45,263 nucleotides of DNA from Methanonatronarchaeales archaeon. GTDB lineage: Archaea > Halobacteriota > Methanonatronarchaeia > JAANXF01. Both the position numbers and the translations under genes were made by a program. The stretch lies in the NCBI GenBank assembly GCA_018263395.1, contig JAANXF010000021.1, forward strand, positions 1 through 45,263, given 5' to 3'. Numbering within the stretch: position 1 is the first letter of the stretch; each line of letters begins with the position of its first letter. Positions 32,039-39,889 of the stretch are shown here, one piece after another. The notes under the pieces are model-generated. The model was given only the letters and a program-made list of their open reading frames with translations. It was not told where the DNA came from and searched no databases.

Positions 32039-32755
32039 GTGCGGAGAATACGGGGCGCTCTGGCGTTCCTGACGATGGTTCCCGCGGGAGACGAGCGCTC
32101 GCTGGAACGGGGGGCGAGCGGTGCGTACCTGTTCCCCGCCGCCGGATGGCTCACAGGTGCCGTCTCCGCTGCGGCGCTGCTTCTGTTTACGCCCGTATCC
32201 GGCCTCGTCGCCGCAGTGGCCGCCCTTTCCGCCGCAGTGCTGGTGAACCGTGGCCTGCACATGGACGGCCTGATGGACACCGGCGACGCGCTGATGTGCC
32301 ACGGGGACCGGGAGACAAAGGTGTCGGCCCTGAAGGACACAAGGACCGGTTCCGGGGGAATCGCCGCCGCGATGTCGGTCTACGGGCTGTCTGCAGCCGC
32401 CCTGGCCGCATCACCCGACCCCGCCCTGTTGATACTGCTATCGGAGGTCGCTTCGAAGATGGGGATGGTCGCGGTTATAGGGGCCGCGAGGCCCCTCGGG
32501 GACGGGCTCGGGGCGGCGTACATCGACGCATCGAGGCCCTGGCACCTTCCCGCCGCGGCCGCCCTGACCCTTCCGGCCCTCGCGTTCGTGTCTGCAACGG
32601 AAGCGGCGGCGGTCCTGGCGGCGGGAACGGCCGGATCGGTGGCCCTGGCGGTCGCGGCGCGGAGGTACATAGGGGGGACGAACGGCGACGTGATCGGGGC
32701 TTCGAACGAGGTGGGCCGGGCCTGCGCCATACTGGCGGGAGCAGGACTGTGGTAG
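32039..32755 (+). CDS. cobS: Adenosylcobinamide-GDP ribazoletransferase (CobS)
   Basis: A 238-residue integral membrane enzyme that joins adenosylcobinamide-GDP to alpha-ribazole(-phosphate). The active-site block NRGLHMDGLMDTGDALMCHGDRETKVSALKDTRTGSGG contains the conserved DGxxDxxDA and Lys-Asp pattern. Membrane helices fill the rest. GTG 32039 is 29 nt from the TATA centre, so it is leaderless. The cobY start overlaps its stop. Confidence 0.94.
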   Translation: MRRIRGALAFLTMVPAGDERSLERGASGAYLFPAAGWLTGAVSAAALLLFTPVSGLVAAVAALSAAVLVNRGLHMDGLMDTGDALMCHGDRETKVSALKDTRTGSGGIAAAMSVYGLSAAALAASPDPALLILLSEVASKMGMVAVIGAARPLGDGLGAAYIDASRPWHLPAAAALTLPALAFVSATEAAAVLAAGTAGSVALAVAARRYIGGTNGDVIGASNEVGRACAILAGAGLW

Positions 32756-33318
32756 GGGCCGCCGTGATGGCAGGGGGGAGAGGGACGCGCCTCGGAGGGA
32801 GGGAGAAGCCGCTCCTGAACCTGGGCGGTGAGTCCTTTATCTCCCGCGTGTTGAGGGCCGTGCACACGTCCGACCTCGTGGAGCCGGAGCACATCTGTCT
32901 GAGCCACAACGCACCCCGGACTCTCACAATTTTTTCGGACCACCCCGGAGCGACGGTCACCAGGGGTGCGGGATTCCACGAGGACATGAGGGACCTGCTC
33001 GCCGGCTCCGACCGACCGCTGATGGTGCTCCCGTCCGACATGCCCCTGCTCACCCCGGGAACGATAGACGCCGCTGCGGAGGCCTACCTGCTGACCGGTG
33101 ACCCCCTGTCGGTGATGGTCACCTCTCACTTCAAGGGGAGGATAGGGTTCGAGACGCGGGGAGACCCGGTGGAGCACTCGGGGATCAACGTCCTGAACCC
33201 CGTCGAGACCCCTCAGATCGAGGGGCGGATTCTCATCGACAAGCCGGGTACGGCCTGCAACGTCAACACTGAACGGGACCTGGAGGCGGCGAGGCGACTG
33301 ATGAACTCAGGCTACTGA
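32749..33318 (+). CDS. cobY: Adenosylcobinamide-phosphate guanylyltransferase (CobY)
   Basis: A 189-residue nucleotidyltransferase with the archaeal CobY fold, the non-orthologous replacement of bacterial CobU. The GTP-binding signature is AAVMAGGRGTRLGGREKPLL, and LMVLPSDMPLLTPGTID holds the Asp-containing strand. GTG 32749 overlaps the cobS stop by 7 nt; ATG 32767 is an alternative. It is the last corrinoid gene in this direction. Confidence 0.92.
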   Translation: MVGAAVMAGGRGTRLGGREKPLLNLGGESFISRVLRAVHTSDLVEPEHICLSHNAPRTLTIFSDHPGATVTRGAGFHEDMRDLLAGSDRPLMVLPSDMPLLTPGTIDAAAEAYLLTGDPLSVMVTSHFKGRIGFETRGDPVEHSGINVLNPVETPQIEGRILIDKPGTACNVNTERDLEAARRLMNSGY

Positions 33319-33363
33319 CCCCTCACTTTTTCACTCTATGAATCGGGCCCACGTGGAACAGGT

Positions 33364-33687
33364 CTACGAAACTGCCTCGTCGAAATCCCGCTCGTACTCG
33401 ACCCACGCGAGAGCCTCTTCGAACCAGCTCGCCAGTACCCTCCCGTCGTCCGTGAGCTTGAGCAGCTTCAGGTTCCCCAATCTCTCACTTCTGTCGAGGA
33501 GTCCCCGTTCCTCGTAGCTGTCGAGCCGCTTGCTCAGGAGGGACGGGTCGATTCCCAGCCTGCTCGCCACCTCCCCTGCGTACGGCACGCCCCCATCGGC
33601 CTCGATCCGGGAGATTTCGGCTATGACCGACATCTCGTCCGTCCTGAGAAAATCCTCTAGGTGATCCGATGCACCCGTCACGCCCAT
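33364..33687 (-). CDS. Winged-helix regulator, convergent with cobY
   Basis: A 107-residue protein with a MarR/ArsR-like wHTH: MSVIAEISRIEADGGVPYAGEVASRLGIDPSLLSKRLDSYEERGLLDR, then a wing and a C-terminal helix (VLASWFEEALAWVEYERDF). It has no metal-binding Cys cluster. It is the only transcription regulator next to the cobalamin genes, so it is a candidate for the factor that binds the shared promoter motif, but nothing shows this directly. The A/T-rich DNA upstream carries its promoter. Confidence 0.78.
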   Translation of the reverse strand: MGVTGASDHLEDFLRTDEMSVIAEISRIEADGGVPYAGEVASRLGIDPSLLSKRLDSYEERGLLDRSERLGNLKLLKLTDDGRVLASWFEEALAWVEYERDFDEAVS

Positions 33688-34479
33688 AAACTCTCACTTT
33701 TTACCCAAAAAGCTAACCTCACTTAATTTATTTTAATTATCAATCCTCACATCCATATATAGTATTTATTAATTGCATAGACCACCAATTTAGATTTGAA
33801 CAAAACCCTTATCTGTTGTTAATAATATTTATTAGTTATAATATAAAATTTATTACCTATTATATTGTTGGTGTTATATACCTACTAGCCGCAGATAATG
33901 TATAGGGAATCGTGTCCGAAACGCGAACAATTTTTCCCGAATTTCGTGACCTGACGGCGCACCAGGGCTACGCCCACTGTTGGTTCGTCGGGGAAGCCCC
34001 CGTTTTATTATATCAAAGGTGTAACAATTTGGGGAATCTCCGTGCACGCGGCCTCTTTTCACGTGTAGGGGGGGGTAAACGTGCAGCGATGGGCGTATTC
34101 GTCCCTTTTATGAAACCGCTTTGCGAGAGAAGGCGCCCGAATTGGCACCTGGTTACATTATTGCTGTTATTTTTAGACCCGTTTCCCGTTATCCACCTGC
34201 TGGACGGGATGGCGAAACGATCCACTTTAAGGCCAGGGACCCGGGTGCCTGCGTCGCGCCGGCAAACTTCGGGAGGCGGCGTATTATGTTCACTGCATGA
34301 AGTTTCAGCGGGTTTTGGAACCCCCGACCCGAAGTTTCATGACATGAAGCTTCGAGCCGTTCACGACGTGAATTCGCGCCAGGGGTTAAGCGATAGCGTC
34401 ACGGGACATAGGCGCGTGGTTAACATATACTAATCGAAGTGCGAAAGTGTTTAGCCGGCGAAACTTCAGTTCTCATGGG
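33688..34479. other. Gene-free 0.8 kb stretch: AT-rich island, possible structured RNA, repeated GAAACTTC
   Basis: No convincing gene is present. 33715-33900 is very A/T-rich in an otherwise 65% GC genome. 33985-34010 contains the terminator-like hairpin CGGGGAAGCCCCCG followed by TTTTATTA. At 34296-34306 and 34331-34341, arms CATGAAGTTTC and GAAGTTTCATG can pair along 11 bp when G-U pairs are allowed and enclose a second hairpin (GGGTT/AACCC). The octamer GAAACTTC or its reverse complement occurs at 34299, 34331 and 34460, with near copies at 34263 and 34345. The open frame from 33912 has an unusual basic, Cys/Trp-rich composition and is not believed. Confidence 0.5.
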
Positions 34480-34797
34480 ATGGGGCTGTACGTCTGTGCG
34501 GAGTGCGGTGGCTCCTGGACGTCGCACGATGACGGGATTTGTGAGAGTTGCGACTCCCCGGTTCCTGCGATCGACGGGTGTCCCGTCTGTGGTTCCGGGC
34601 GGTGGAGTTCGGTTGACGTGGGAGAGGAGCTGTTTTACCTCATGAATGAGGGATTGACCCCTGCGAGGGCGCTCTACTACTTCCTCAACGAGGTCCACGG
34701 CGTCTCCGTTCGCGACATCGCGGCCTTCTGTGGCCGAAGTGAGGTATCGGTTTACAACGTGATCAGGAACGCCGAGGAGTCGCTCTCCGATGTCTAG
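34480..34797 (+). CDS. Zinc-ribbon protein with C-terminal HTH
   Basis: A 105-residue protein. The N-terminal half has three Cys pairs: YVCAECGG, ICESC and GCPVCGSG, a rubredoxin/zinc-ribbon arrangement. The C-terminal half has an HTH-like segment (GVSVRDIAAFCGRSEVSVYNVIRNAEESL). ATG 34480 was chosen because it begins right before the first Cys pair; an earlier in-frame GTG adds a basic stretch. A copy of GAAACTTC (34460-34467) lies between the TATA-like TGTTTAGCC and the start. It overlaps the next gene by 8 nt. Confidence 0.78.
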   Translation: MGLYVCAECGGSWTSHDDGICESCDSPVPAIDGCPVCGSGRWSSVDVGEELFYLMNEGLTPARALYYFLNEVHGVSVRDIAAFCGRSEVSVYNVIRNAEESLSDV

Positions 34798-35173
34798 GAC
34801 CAGTGGGAGCAGGACCTCCACTACTCTCAGGGTCCAGAGGGAGGGAAGGGTCAGGGACAGCAGGGACCCGCTGCTGGAGCTGTGCAAGAGGGTCTTCAGG
34901 GATCCGAGGACCCAGGACCGTGCGGCGGAGTTCCTCGAGGACGTGCTGGACGGCTACAGAAACGACGAGCCCGTCAGGACAGAGGACTGGGATACGTACC
35001 TGAAACGCTGGAACGTCGGTCGCTCCAGCTTCTACAGCATGAGGAACCAGCTCGTCGGGGGAGGCCTCGTCACGGTGAGGGATGGTGAGTACCGTCCGTC
35101 GTCGCTGTTCTCGAGGGACCTGAGAGACATGGCCGACTGGTGGGAGGCCCAGGTGGACTCCTCGAGGGGTTGA
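34790..35173 (+). CDS. Probable DNA-binding protein, 127 aa
   Basis: A basic N-terminus (SRTSGSRTSTTLRVQREGRVR) precedes a helical domain and a winged-helix-like region (WDTYLKRWNVGRSSFYSMRNQLVGGGLVTVRDGEYRPS). The family is not recognised. It overlaps the zinc-ribbon HTH gene and is followed 1 nt after its stop by a PAP2 phosphatase gene, so the three form one operon. Confidence 0.62.
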   Translation: MSRTSGSRTSTTLRVQREGRVRDSRDPLLELCKRVFRDPRTQDRAAEFLEDVLDGYRNDEPVRTEDWDTYLKRWNVGRSSFYSMRNQLVGGGLVTVRDGEYRPSSLFSRDLRDMADWWEAQVDSSRG

Positions 35174-35174
35174 A

Positions 35175-35657
35175 GTGCCGGGTTTCGACGAGGGGGTCCT
35201 CAGGTTTCTGTTGCGTTTTCGGTCCCCGCTGATCACCCAGGTGTCAGTGACCCTGACGGCCCTCGGCTCCCTGCCATTCGGCGTCGTCCTGGTCTCGGGG
35301 CTCTTGACGGTGAGGGCGAGACGCCTCGCGAGGGCAGCGGGATTGGGCGTCCTCCTGGCCGGCATGGTTACGTACTCCATCAAGCTGCTGATACGCAGAC
35401 CACGGCCACAGGGGGTCGACGTGCCTCTGGACTTCGTTCCCTGGACCTCCGCCTTTCCCTCGGCTCACGCCGCCGTTGCCTTCGCACTTGCCTACCTAAT
35501 CAGCCGTGAGGCCGGTGGTCGATGGTTTTTCTATTCAGTGGCCGGGATGGTGGCCTTCACACGCGTCTACCTGGGGGTTCACTACCCGAGCGACGTTATG
35601 GTCGGAGCGGGAATAGGCCTCATTTCTGGGTGGGCCGTTGTGCGCGCTGGATTCTGA
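35175..35657 (+). CDS. PAP2-family membrane phosphatase
   Basis: A 160-residue integral membrane phosphatase of the PAP2/type 2 phosphatidic acid phosphatase family. The three signatures are complete: KLLIRRPRP, FPSAHAAVAF and TRVYLGVHYPSDV, with the catalytic His residues in the last two. Four to six membrane helices surround them. Substrates are probably lipid or isoprenoid phosphates. The start is GTG 35175, immediately after the upstream stop. Confidence 0.9.
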   Translation: MPGFDEGVLRFLLRFRSPLITQVSVTLTALGSLPFGVVLVSGLLTVRARRLARAAGLGVLLAGMVTYSIKLLIRRPRPQGVDVPLDFVPWTSAFPSAHAAVAFALAYLISREAGGRWFFYSVAGMVAFTRVYLGVHYPSDVMVGAGIGLISGWAVVRAGF

Positions 35658-35693
35658 CAAGCCTTAAACTGCCTCAAATCGAGTCTCTTGCCG

Positions 35694-35809
35694 GGACTGG
35701 TAGCCTAGCGGACGATGGCCCCGGCCTTCTAAACCGAGGGGCGCTGTTAAGCCCGAGGGTGAGGAATGAAGAAAGCCGGTGATCGCGGGTTCAAATCCCG
35801 CCCAGTCCG
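35694..35809 (+). tRNA. tRNA-Arg (anticodon TCT) with a 42-nt intron
   Basis: Acceptor GGACTGG (35694-35700) pairs with CCAGTCC (35802-35808), discriminator G 35809; the T arm GCGGG-TTCAAAT-CCCGC is intact. The anticodon stem CCGGC/GCCGG encloses the loop C-T-TCT-A-A once an intron at 35732-35773 is removed, the canonical 37/38 position. A bulge-helix-bulge core is visible: exon CTTC (35726-35729) pairs with intron GAAG (35768-35771), flanked by the 3-nt bulges TAA and AAA. Mature length is 74 nt. Confidence 0.93.
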
Positions 35810-35814
35810 CTCGC

Positions 35815-36210
35815 CTAAAACGCCGTGAACCTTTCGGGGAGTCTATCGACTTCCGCTTCTATTCCGAGGTTTCTGAACCTCTTCGTTATCTCGATTATGC
35901 GTCCGGTTCCGCATCCCTCGAGCTGGACCTGGGCAACTGCTGCCTCCTGTTCCTCCCTCATCGCGTTGGACCTCTGGTAGTGTCGATGCATGGTTATCTC
36001 CCTGGACCTGACACGTGCTATGACGCCCCCGGTCCCCCCTACGATGTCTCTCGCGCCCGTGGAGGTGAGGAGGACCTCGTCGTTCACCGACGCGTCCACG
36101 AGCGACATCACGTTCTGGGCGCTCCCGAGGACCAGGGTGCGGGGCCGGGAGGTCCTTAGCTCTTTCAGAATCCGGCCGTCTATTCCCGTGAGCAGCGGCA
36201 TCAGGGTCAT
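35815..36210 (-). CDS. DUF473 family protein
   Basis: A 131-residue protein of the archaeal DUF473 family: LLTGIDGRILKELRTSRPRTLVLGSAQNVMSL, DEVLLTSTGARDIVGGTGGVIARV and REITMHRHYQR. The beta-rich fold resembles RNA-binding ASCH/PUA-like domains, but no function has been shown to my knowledge. It starts on the base after the PAC2 stop and ends 5 nt from the convergent tRNA-Arg. Operon: leuS-PAC2-DUF473. Confidence 0.82.
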   Translation of the reverse strand: MTLMPLLTGIDGRILKELRTSRPRTLVLGSAQNVMSLVDASVNDEVLLTSTGARDIVGGTGGVIARVRSREITMHRHYQRSNAMREEQEAAVAQVQLEGCGTGRIIEITKRFRNLGIEAEVDRLPERFTAF

Positions 36211-36936
36211 TTATCCGTACATTACAGGTGTCGGGGCCTCTGTCTCCCCCTCCTCGTGAGTCCTCTTCGTCTGCTCGGCGAGCCCCCTCATCTGGCTCTC
36301 TATCTGGTCCGCCTGCTCCATCAACTCCTCGGTGTCGACGTCAATACCGTACATCTCGTTGAGGACGTTTATCACGGAGGCGGCCGACCGAGGGTCGGGT
36401 GCGAATACCTGTGTCTCACCGAGGAGGCAGATTCCGTCCATTCCCGCGAGGGAGCTCTCGACCATGACTGAGCCGCTTATTCCCGAGATGTTGCCATCCC
36501 CGAAAACCTCCACATCTTCGGGGAGCTTATCGAGAAGGCCTTCACTGGTGGTCGCACCGAATATCCTGCCCTCGGTCTCCATCGTACCGACGCCCGCGAG
36601 GGAGACGATCTCCCTGACTCCGTTCTCTCTGCTCCAGTCCACGAGGGTCTCCGCGACGTCGTTGGCCATCTTTGGGTGTATCGGCAACTCGGAAACGACG
36701 AGAAGCAGGCTGTGCTCCTCGTTGCGGTAGAGCCTGACCGGGAGCCTGACGACCCCTTCGTGGACCACGGCAACGGGTGGAAAATCCTCGCTCTCCATCT
36801 TCGCTACCTGCTCCAGTTCCATGCTGTTATAGAGGTACTGCGTGGCTATCGTCCCGACCAGCCCGACGCCGGGGAAACCCTCGAGCAGGGTCGGTTCGTC
36901 GAGGTCCACCTCCTCTATGTCGATCACCTTCGCCAT
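36211..36936 (-). CDS. PAC2-family proteasome assembly chaperone homologue
   Basis: A 241-residue archaeal PAC2 protein: LLEGFPGVGLVGTIATQYLY, VVSELPIHPKMANDVAETLVDW and GISGSVMVESSLAGMDGICLLGETQVFAPDPRSA. It ends in a charged helix and the residues MYG, which fit a hydrophobic-Tyr-X (HbYX) tail used to dock on the proteasome alpha ring. A likely role is proteasome assembly or an accessory factor, as for PbaA/PbaB. It lies 7 nt behind leuS. Confidence 0.88.
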   Translation of the reverse strand: MAKVIDIEEVDLDEPTLLEGFPGVGLVGTIATQYLYNSMELEQVAKMESEDFPPVAVVHEGVVRLPVRLYRNEEHSLLLVVSELPIHPKMANDVAETLVDWSRENGVREIVSLAGVGTMETEGRIFGATTSEGLLDKLPEDVEVFGDGNISGISGSVMVESSLAGMDGICLLGETQVFAPDPRSAASVINVLNEMYGIDVDTEELMEQADQIESQMRGLAEQTKRTHEEGETEAPTPVMYG

Positions 36937-36943
36937 GGTTAAC

Positions 36944-39784
36944 CTACCTGACTACTATTCCGGGCCGGATGGGTATCGCCTTGGATGCGCCCTCGCCTCC
37001 GTCCTCCTCACGTTCGACCCTAACGTTACATGAGAGCTCCCCCTCTAAAAAGGATTCCGCCCGCTCAAGTACCCCGCGCTCGTCGAGGCTCGGATAGGCG
37101 TACGCATTGTCCAGCCCCCTCGCGTTGTCCAGTACGCTCTGGGACACCTTCTTCACCTCGCCGCCCCTCTCACGCATCTCCTCGCTTTCCATCAGGAGTG
37201 GCAAAAGCTCGCCGAGCCCAGAGACATCCTCGTCCAGAGCGGCTTCAAGCACTTCCCTCTTCCAGTCAGCGGCGGTGTAGATCACGACCTCCTCCGGCTC
37301 CTTTCCGGTGACGTTCAGAATCTCCCGTACGTCGTCCAGCGTCCTCCTGACCAGGTCCTCTGCGGCGTCGAGCTGCGGGTCCACCGCCTCCCCGTCCGGC
37401 TCCGGCCACCCCGACGTGCAGAGCAGGTCGTCTGAAACCACGCTCCACAGCTCCTCCGCCATGTGGGGGATGAACGGGGCGAGGGCCTTCACCTGGCGCC
37501 TCCTGACCCGCCCCATCACGCCCTCCGTGTCGGACCTCTTCCTCTTCCTGTACCACTTCACGTCGGCGTTGAGGCCGTAGAAGAGCTCCTGCAGGGCCTT
37601 CCGGGTCTGGAATCCCTCCAGCGCCTCCGTGCCCGCCGCGAGGCGCTGCTCCAGCCTGCTGAGCATCCAGGCGTCCACGTCGTCCGCGGCCCCCTCGTCC
37701 CTGGGCGACCTGATCTCCTCCGAGCACCTCTCGTGGAAGCTCCTGAGGGTTCTCTGCGTCCTCTCCACCTGCTCCGCCCGCCAGTCGAAGTCCTGCCAGG
37801 GCTCCGCGTTGTTGAAGAGGAAGAACCTCGCCGTGTCCGCGCCGTACCTCTCAACGGCCTCCCCTGCCAGCACTACGTTGCCCTTGCTGCTTGACATCTT
37901 CTCGCCCTCCAGGAGACCCATGCCCCAGGTGGCGATGCCGCGGGGCCAGTCCTCCTCCGGGAAGAGCGCCGCGTGGTGAAACATGAAGAACGTTAGGTGG
38001 TTCTGCACCAGGTCGTGCGCCGAGGTCCGCCAGTCCAGCGGGTACCAGTAGGAGAAGCTCTCCCTCAGCGCCTCGACTCTCTCCGCCTCCATCCCGGTTT
38101 CCCCGGCCACATCCTCCGCCGTTCCCTCCCCGAGCAGTACGTGGTCGAAGAACCCGTCGCTCAGCTCCCCGGCGTCCTCCTCGGAGAGCTCGTGGGCCAG
38201 CGTGTAGAAGGCCATGTATATCGTGGAGTCGCTCAGTGGCTCGATGATGAACCGGTCGTCGAACGGGAGCCGCGTGCCGAGCCCGAAGTTGCGTATGCAG
38301 GGCCAGGAGTCGAGCCAGTCGACCGTGTGGACGTAGTCCTCCCGCGTGCCCTCGGGCACCGTCTCCACGCCGTCCAGCAGGTTCATCGTCTCCTCCTTCC
38401 ACTCGGGGTCCCCGTACTCCAGGAACCAGGTCTCCGCCTCGGCCACTATCACGCGGGAGCCGCAGCGGCACACCACGTCCCTGGAGAACTCGTACACCTC
38501 GTCGAAGACCCCCTCGTCGGAGAAGTGCTCTCGCAGCGCGTCCTTGGCCGTGGAGACCCTGCGGCCCGCGAACCCCCCCGCGACCTCCTTCAGGACGCCG
38601 TCGTGGAACTCCCTGTTGTACACGGTCCGGGTGGCCTCCTCCATCCCGGGGTCGTCCTGCGACTCGATACCCATATCCTCGACCACCTCCACGGCGGGGA
38701 ACTCCCCCATTCCCTCGACGTCGATGAGGGCGACGGGCTCTATCGACCGTACCTCCTCCGGGTCGATCCCGTACTCCTCCCGGAGCTCCTCCGCCCGTCG
38801 CTTCAGCTCCTCCACGGCGACGTGGTCGAACGGGGCGTGCGCCGGCACGGACATGACGACCCCGGTCGCGGAGCCGGTGTCGACGAAGGACGCGGGCAGC
38901 ACAGACACGTCGTCGCCCGTCACGGGGTTCTCCACGCTCAGCCCCACGAGCTCCCTGCCCGGGAGTCCTCGCTCCACGCCCAGGTCGTGGCCCTGGTGCT
39001 CCAGCTTCTCCACGGCCTCCTCCGACACCACCCAGGTTCCCCCCTCTACGGACGCCTCGACGTAGGAGCTGTCCGGGTCAACGAACGCGTTGGTGACGCC
39101 GTAGACCGTCTCCGGCCTCAGGGTCGCCATGGGCAGGACGCGGCTCTCGGAGTCGGTGAACTTGACGAGGGTGTAGTTCTGAATGTCGGCGTCCTCGCCC
39201 TCCAGCAGGTCGTGGGTCGTTACCGGGTTCTCCTCCCCGAGGCAGTACTTCGTCGGGTGCAGGCCCCGGGAGAGGTGGCCCTCCTCCCGCAGCCTCCGGT
39301 ACTGCCACTCGATGAACCTCCTGTAGTGCCCGTCCGCCGTCGTGAACTCGCGGCGCCAGTCGACGGAGAATCCGAGGCGCCTCATCCCGCTCCTGTAGCT
39401 GTTCTCGATGAAGTAGGAGGCGTAGTCCATCGGCTCCTCCATCGCCTCCAGCTCCTCCTCAGGCACCCCGAACACGTCCCGCAGCACGCGCAGCTGCTCC
39501 TCCTCACCCTCCTTCAACCGGTTCAGCGCCCCGATGATAGGGGTCCCGGTGACGTGCCAGGCCATGGGGAACAGCACGTTGTAGCCCTGCATCCGCCTGA
39601 ACCGGGCGAATACGTCGGGCAGGGTGAACGTCCTGACGTGCCCGATGTGCATGGCGCCCGAAGGGTAGGGGTACGCAACCGTGATGTAGAACTTGTCCCT
39701 GTCGGAGGGGTCAGCCTCGAAGACCCCCTCGTCCTCCCAGCGGTTTCTCCAGCGCTCCTCCACCTCTCCGAAATCGTAACTCAT
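36944..39784 (-). CDS. leuS: Leucyl-tRNA synthetase
   Basis: A 946-residue class Ia synthetase of the archaeal/eukaryotic type that charges tRNA-Leu. HIGH is at residues 46-49 (PYPSGAMHIGHVRTF) and KMSSS near residue 630 (EGEKMSSSKGNVV). An editing CP1 domain lies between (LRPETVYGVTNAFVDP, then VMSVPAHAPFDHVA), followed by the anticodon-binding and C-terminal domains. Length fits. ATG 39784 opens directly with the family N-terminus. Confidence 0.97.
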   Translation of the reverse strand: MSYDFGEVEERWRNRWEDEGVFEADPSDRDKFYITVAYPYPSGAMHIGHVRTFTLPDVFARFRRMQGYNVLFPMAWHVTGTPIIGALNRLKEGEEEQLRVLRDVFGVPEEELEAMEEPMDYASYFIENSYRSGMRRLGFSVDWRREFTTADGHYRRFIEWQYRRLREEGHLSRGLHPTKYCLGEENPVTTHDLLEGEDADIQNYTLVKFTDSESRVLPMATLRPETVYGVTNAFVDPDSSYVEASVEGGTWVVSEEAVEKLEHQGHDLGVERGLPGRELVGLSVENPVTGDDVSVLPASFVDTGSATGVVMSVPAHAPFDHVAVEELKRRAEELREEYGIDPEEVRSIEPVALIDVEGMGEFPAVEVVEDMGIESQDDPGMEEATRTVYNREFHDGVLKEVAGGFAGRRVSTAKDALREHFSDEGVFDEVYEFSRDVVCRCGSRVIVAEAETWFLEYGDPEWKEETMNLLDGVETVPEGTREDYVHTVDWLDSWPCIRNFGLGTRLPFDDRFIIEPLSDSTIYMAFYTLAHELSEEDAGELSDGFFDHVLLGEGTAEDVAGETGMEAERVEALRESFSYWYPLDWRTSAHDLVQNHLTFFMFHHAALFPEEDWPRGIATWGMGLLEGEKMSSSKGNVVLAGEAVERYGADTARFFLFNNAEPWQDFDWRAEQVERTQRTLRSFHERCSEEIRSPRDEGAADDVDAWMLSRLEQRLAAGTEALEGFQTRKALQELFYGLNADVKWYRKRKRSDTEGVMGRVRRRQVKALAPFIPHMAEELWSVVSDDLLCTSGWPEPDGEAVDPQLDAAEDLVRRTLDDVREILNVTGKEPEEVVIYTAADWKREVLEAALDEDVSGLGELLPLLMESEEMRERGGEVKKVSQSVLDNARGLDNAYAYPSLDERGVLERAESFLEGELSCNVRVEREEDGGEGASKAIPIRPGIVVR

Positions 39785-39889
39785 CGCGACTCCAAGAATT
39801 AGGGCTCTGCAGTAAAAACCTTAATCGCGGGGGAAGCCTAAGACTACTAACCTGCTTCGGACAATTGCTAGTGATTCAAATAGGAATAA

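Noticed and set aside
33912-34433. Open frame of 173 codons in the gene-free stretch
   Set aside because: Composition is basic and rich in Cys, Trp and Pro, unlike the acidic proteins here; there is no domain and no promoter at the expected distance. Part may derive from a TnpB-like tail.
37997-39802. 601-codon frame antisense to leuS
   Set aside because: GC-rich codon bias leaves long open frames opposite real genes. The translation is His/Val/Leu/Arg-rich without motifs, while leuS on the other strand is certain.
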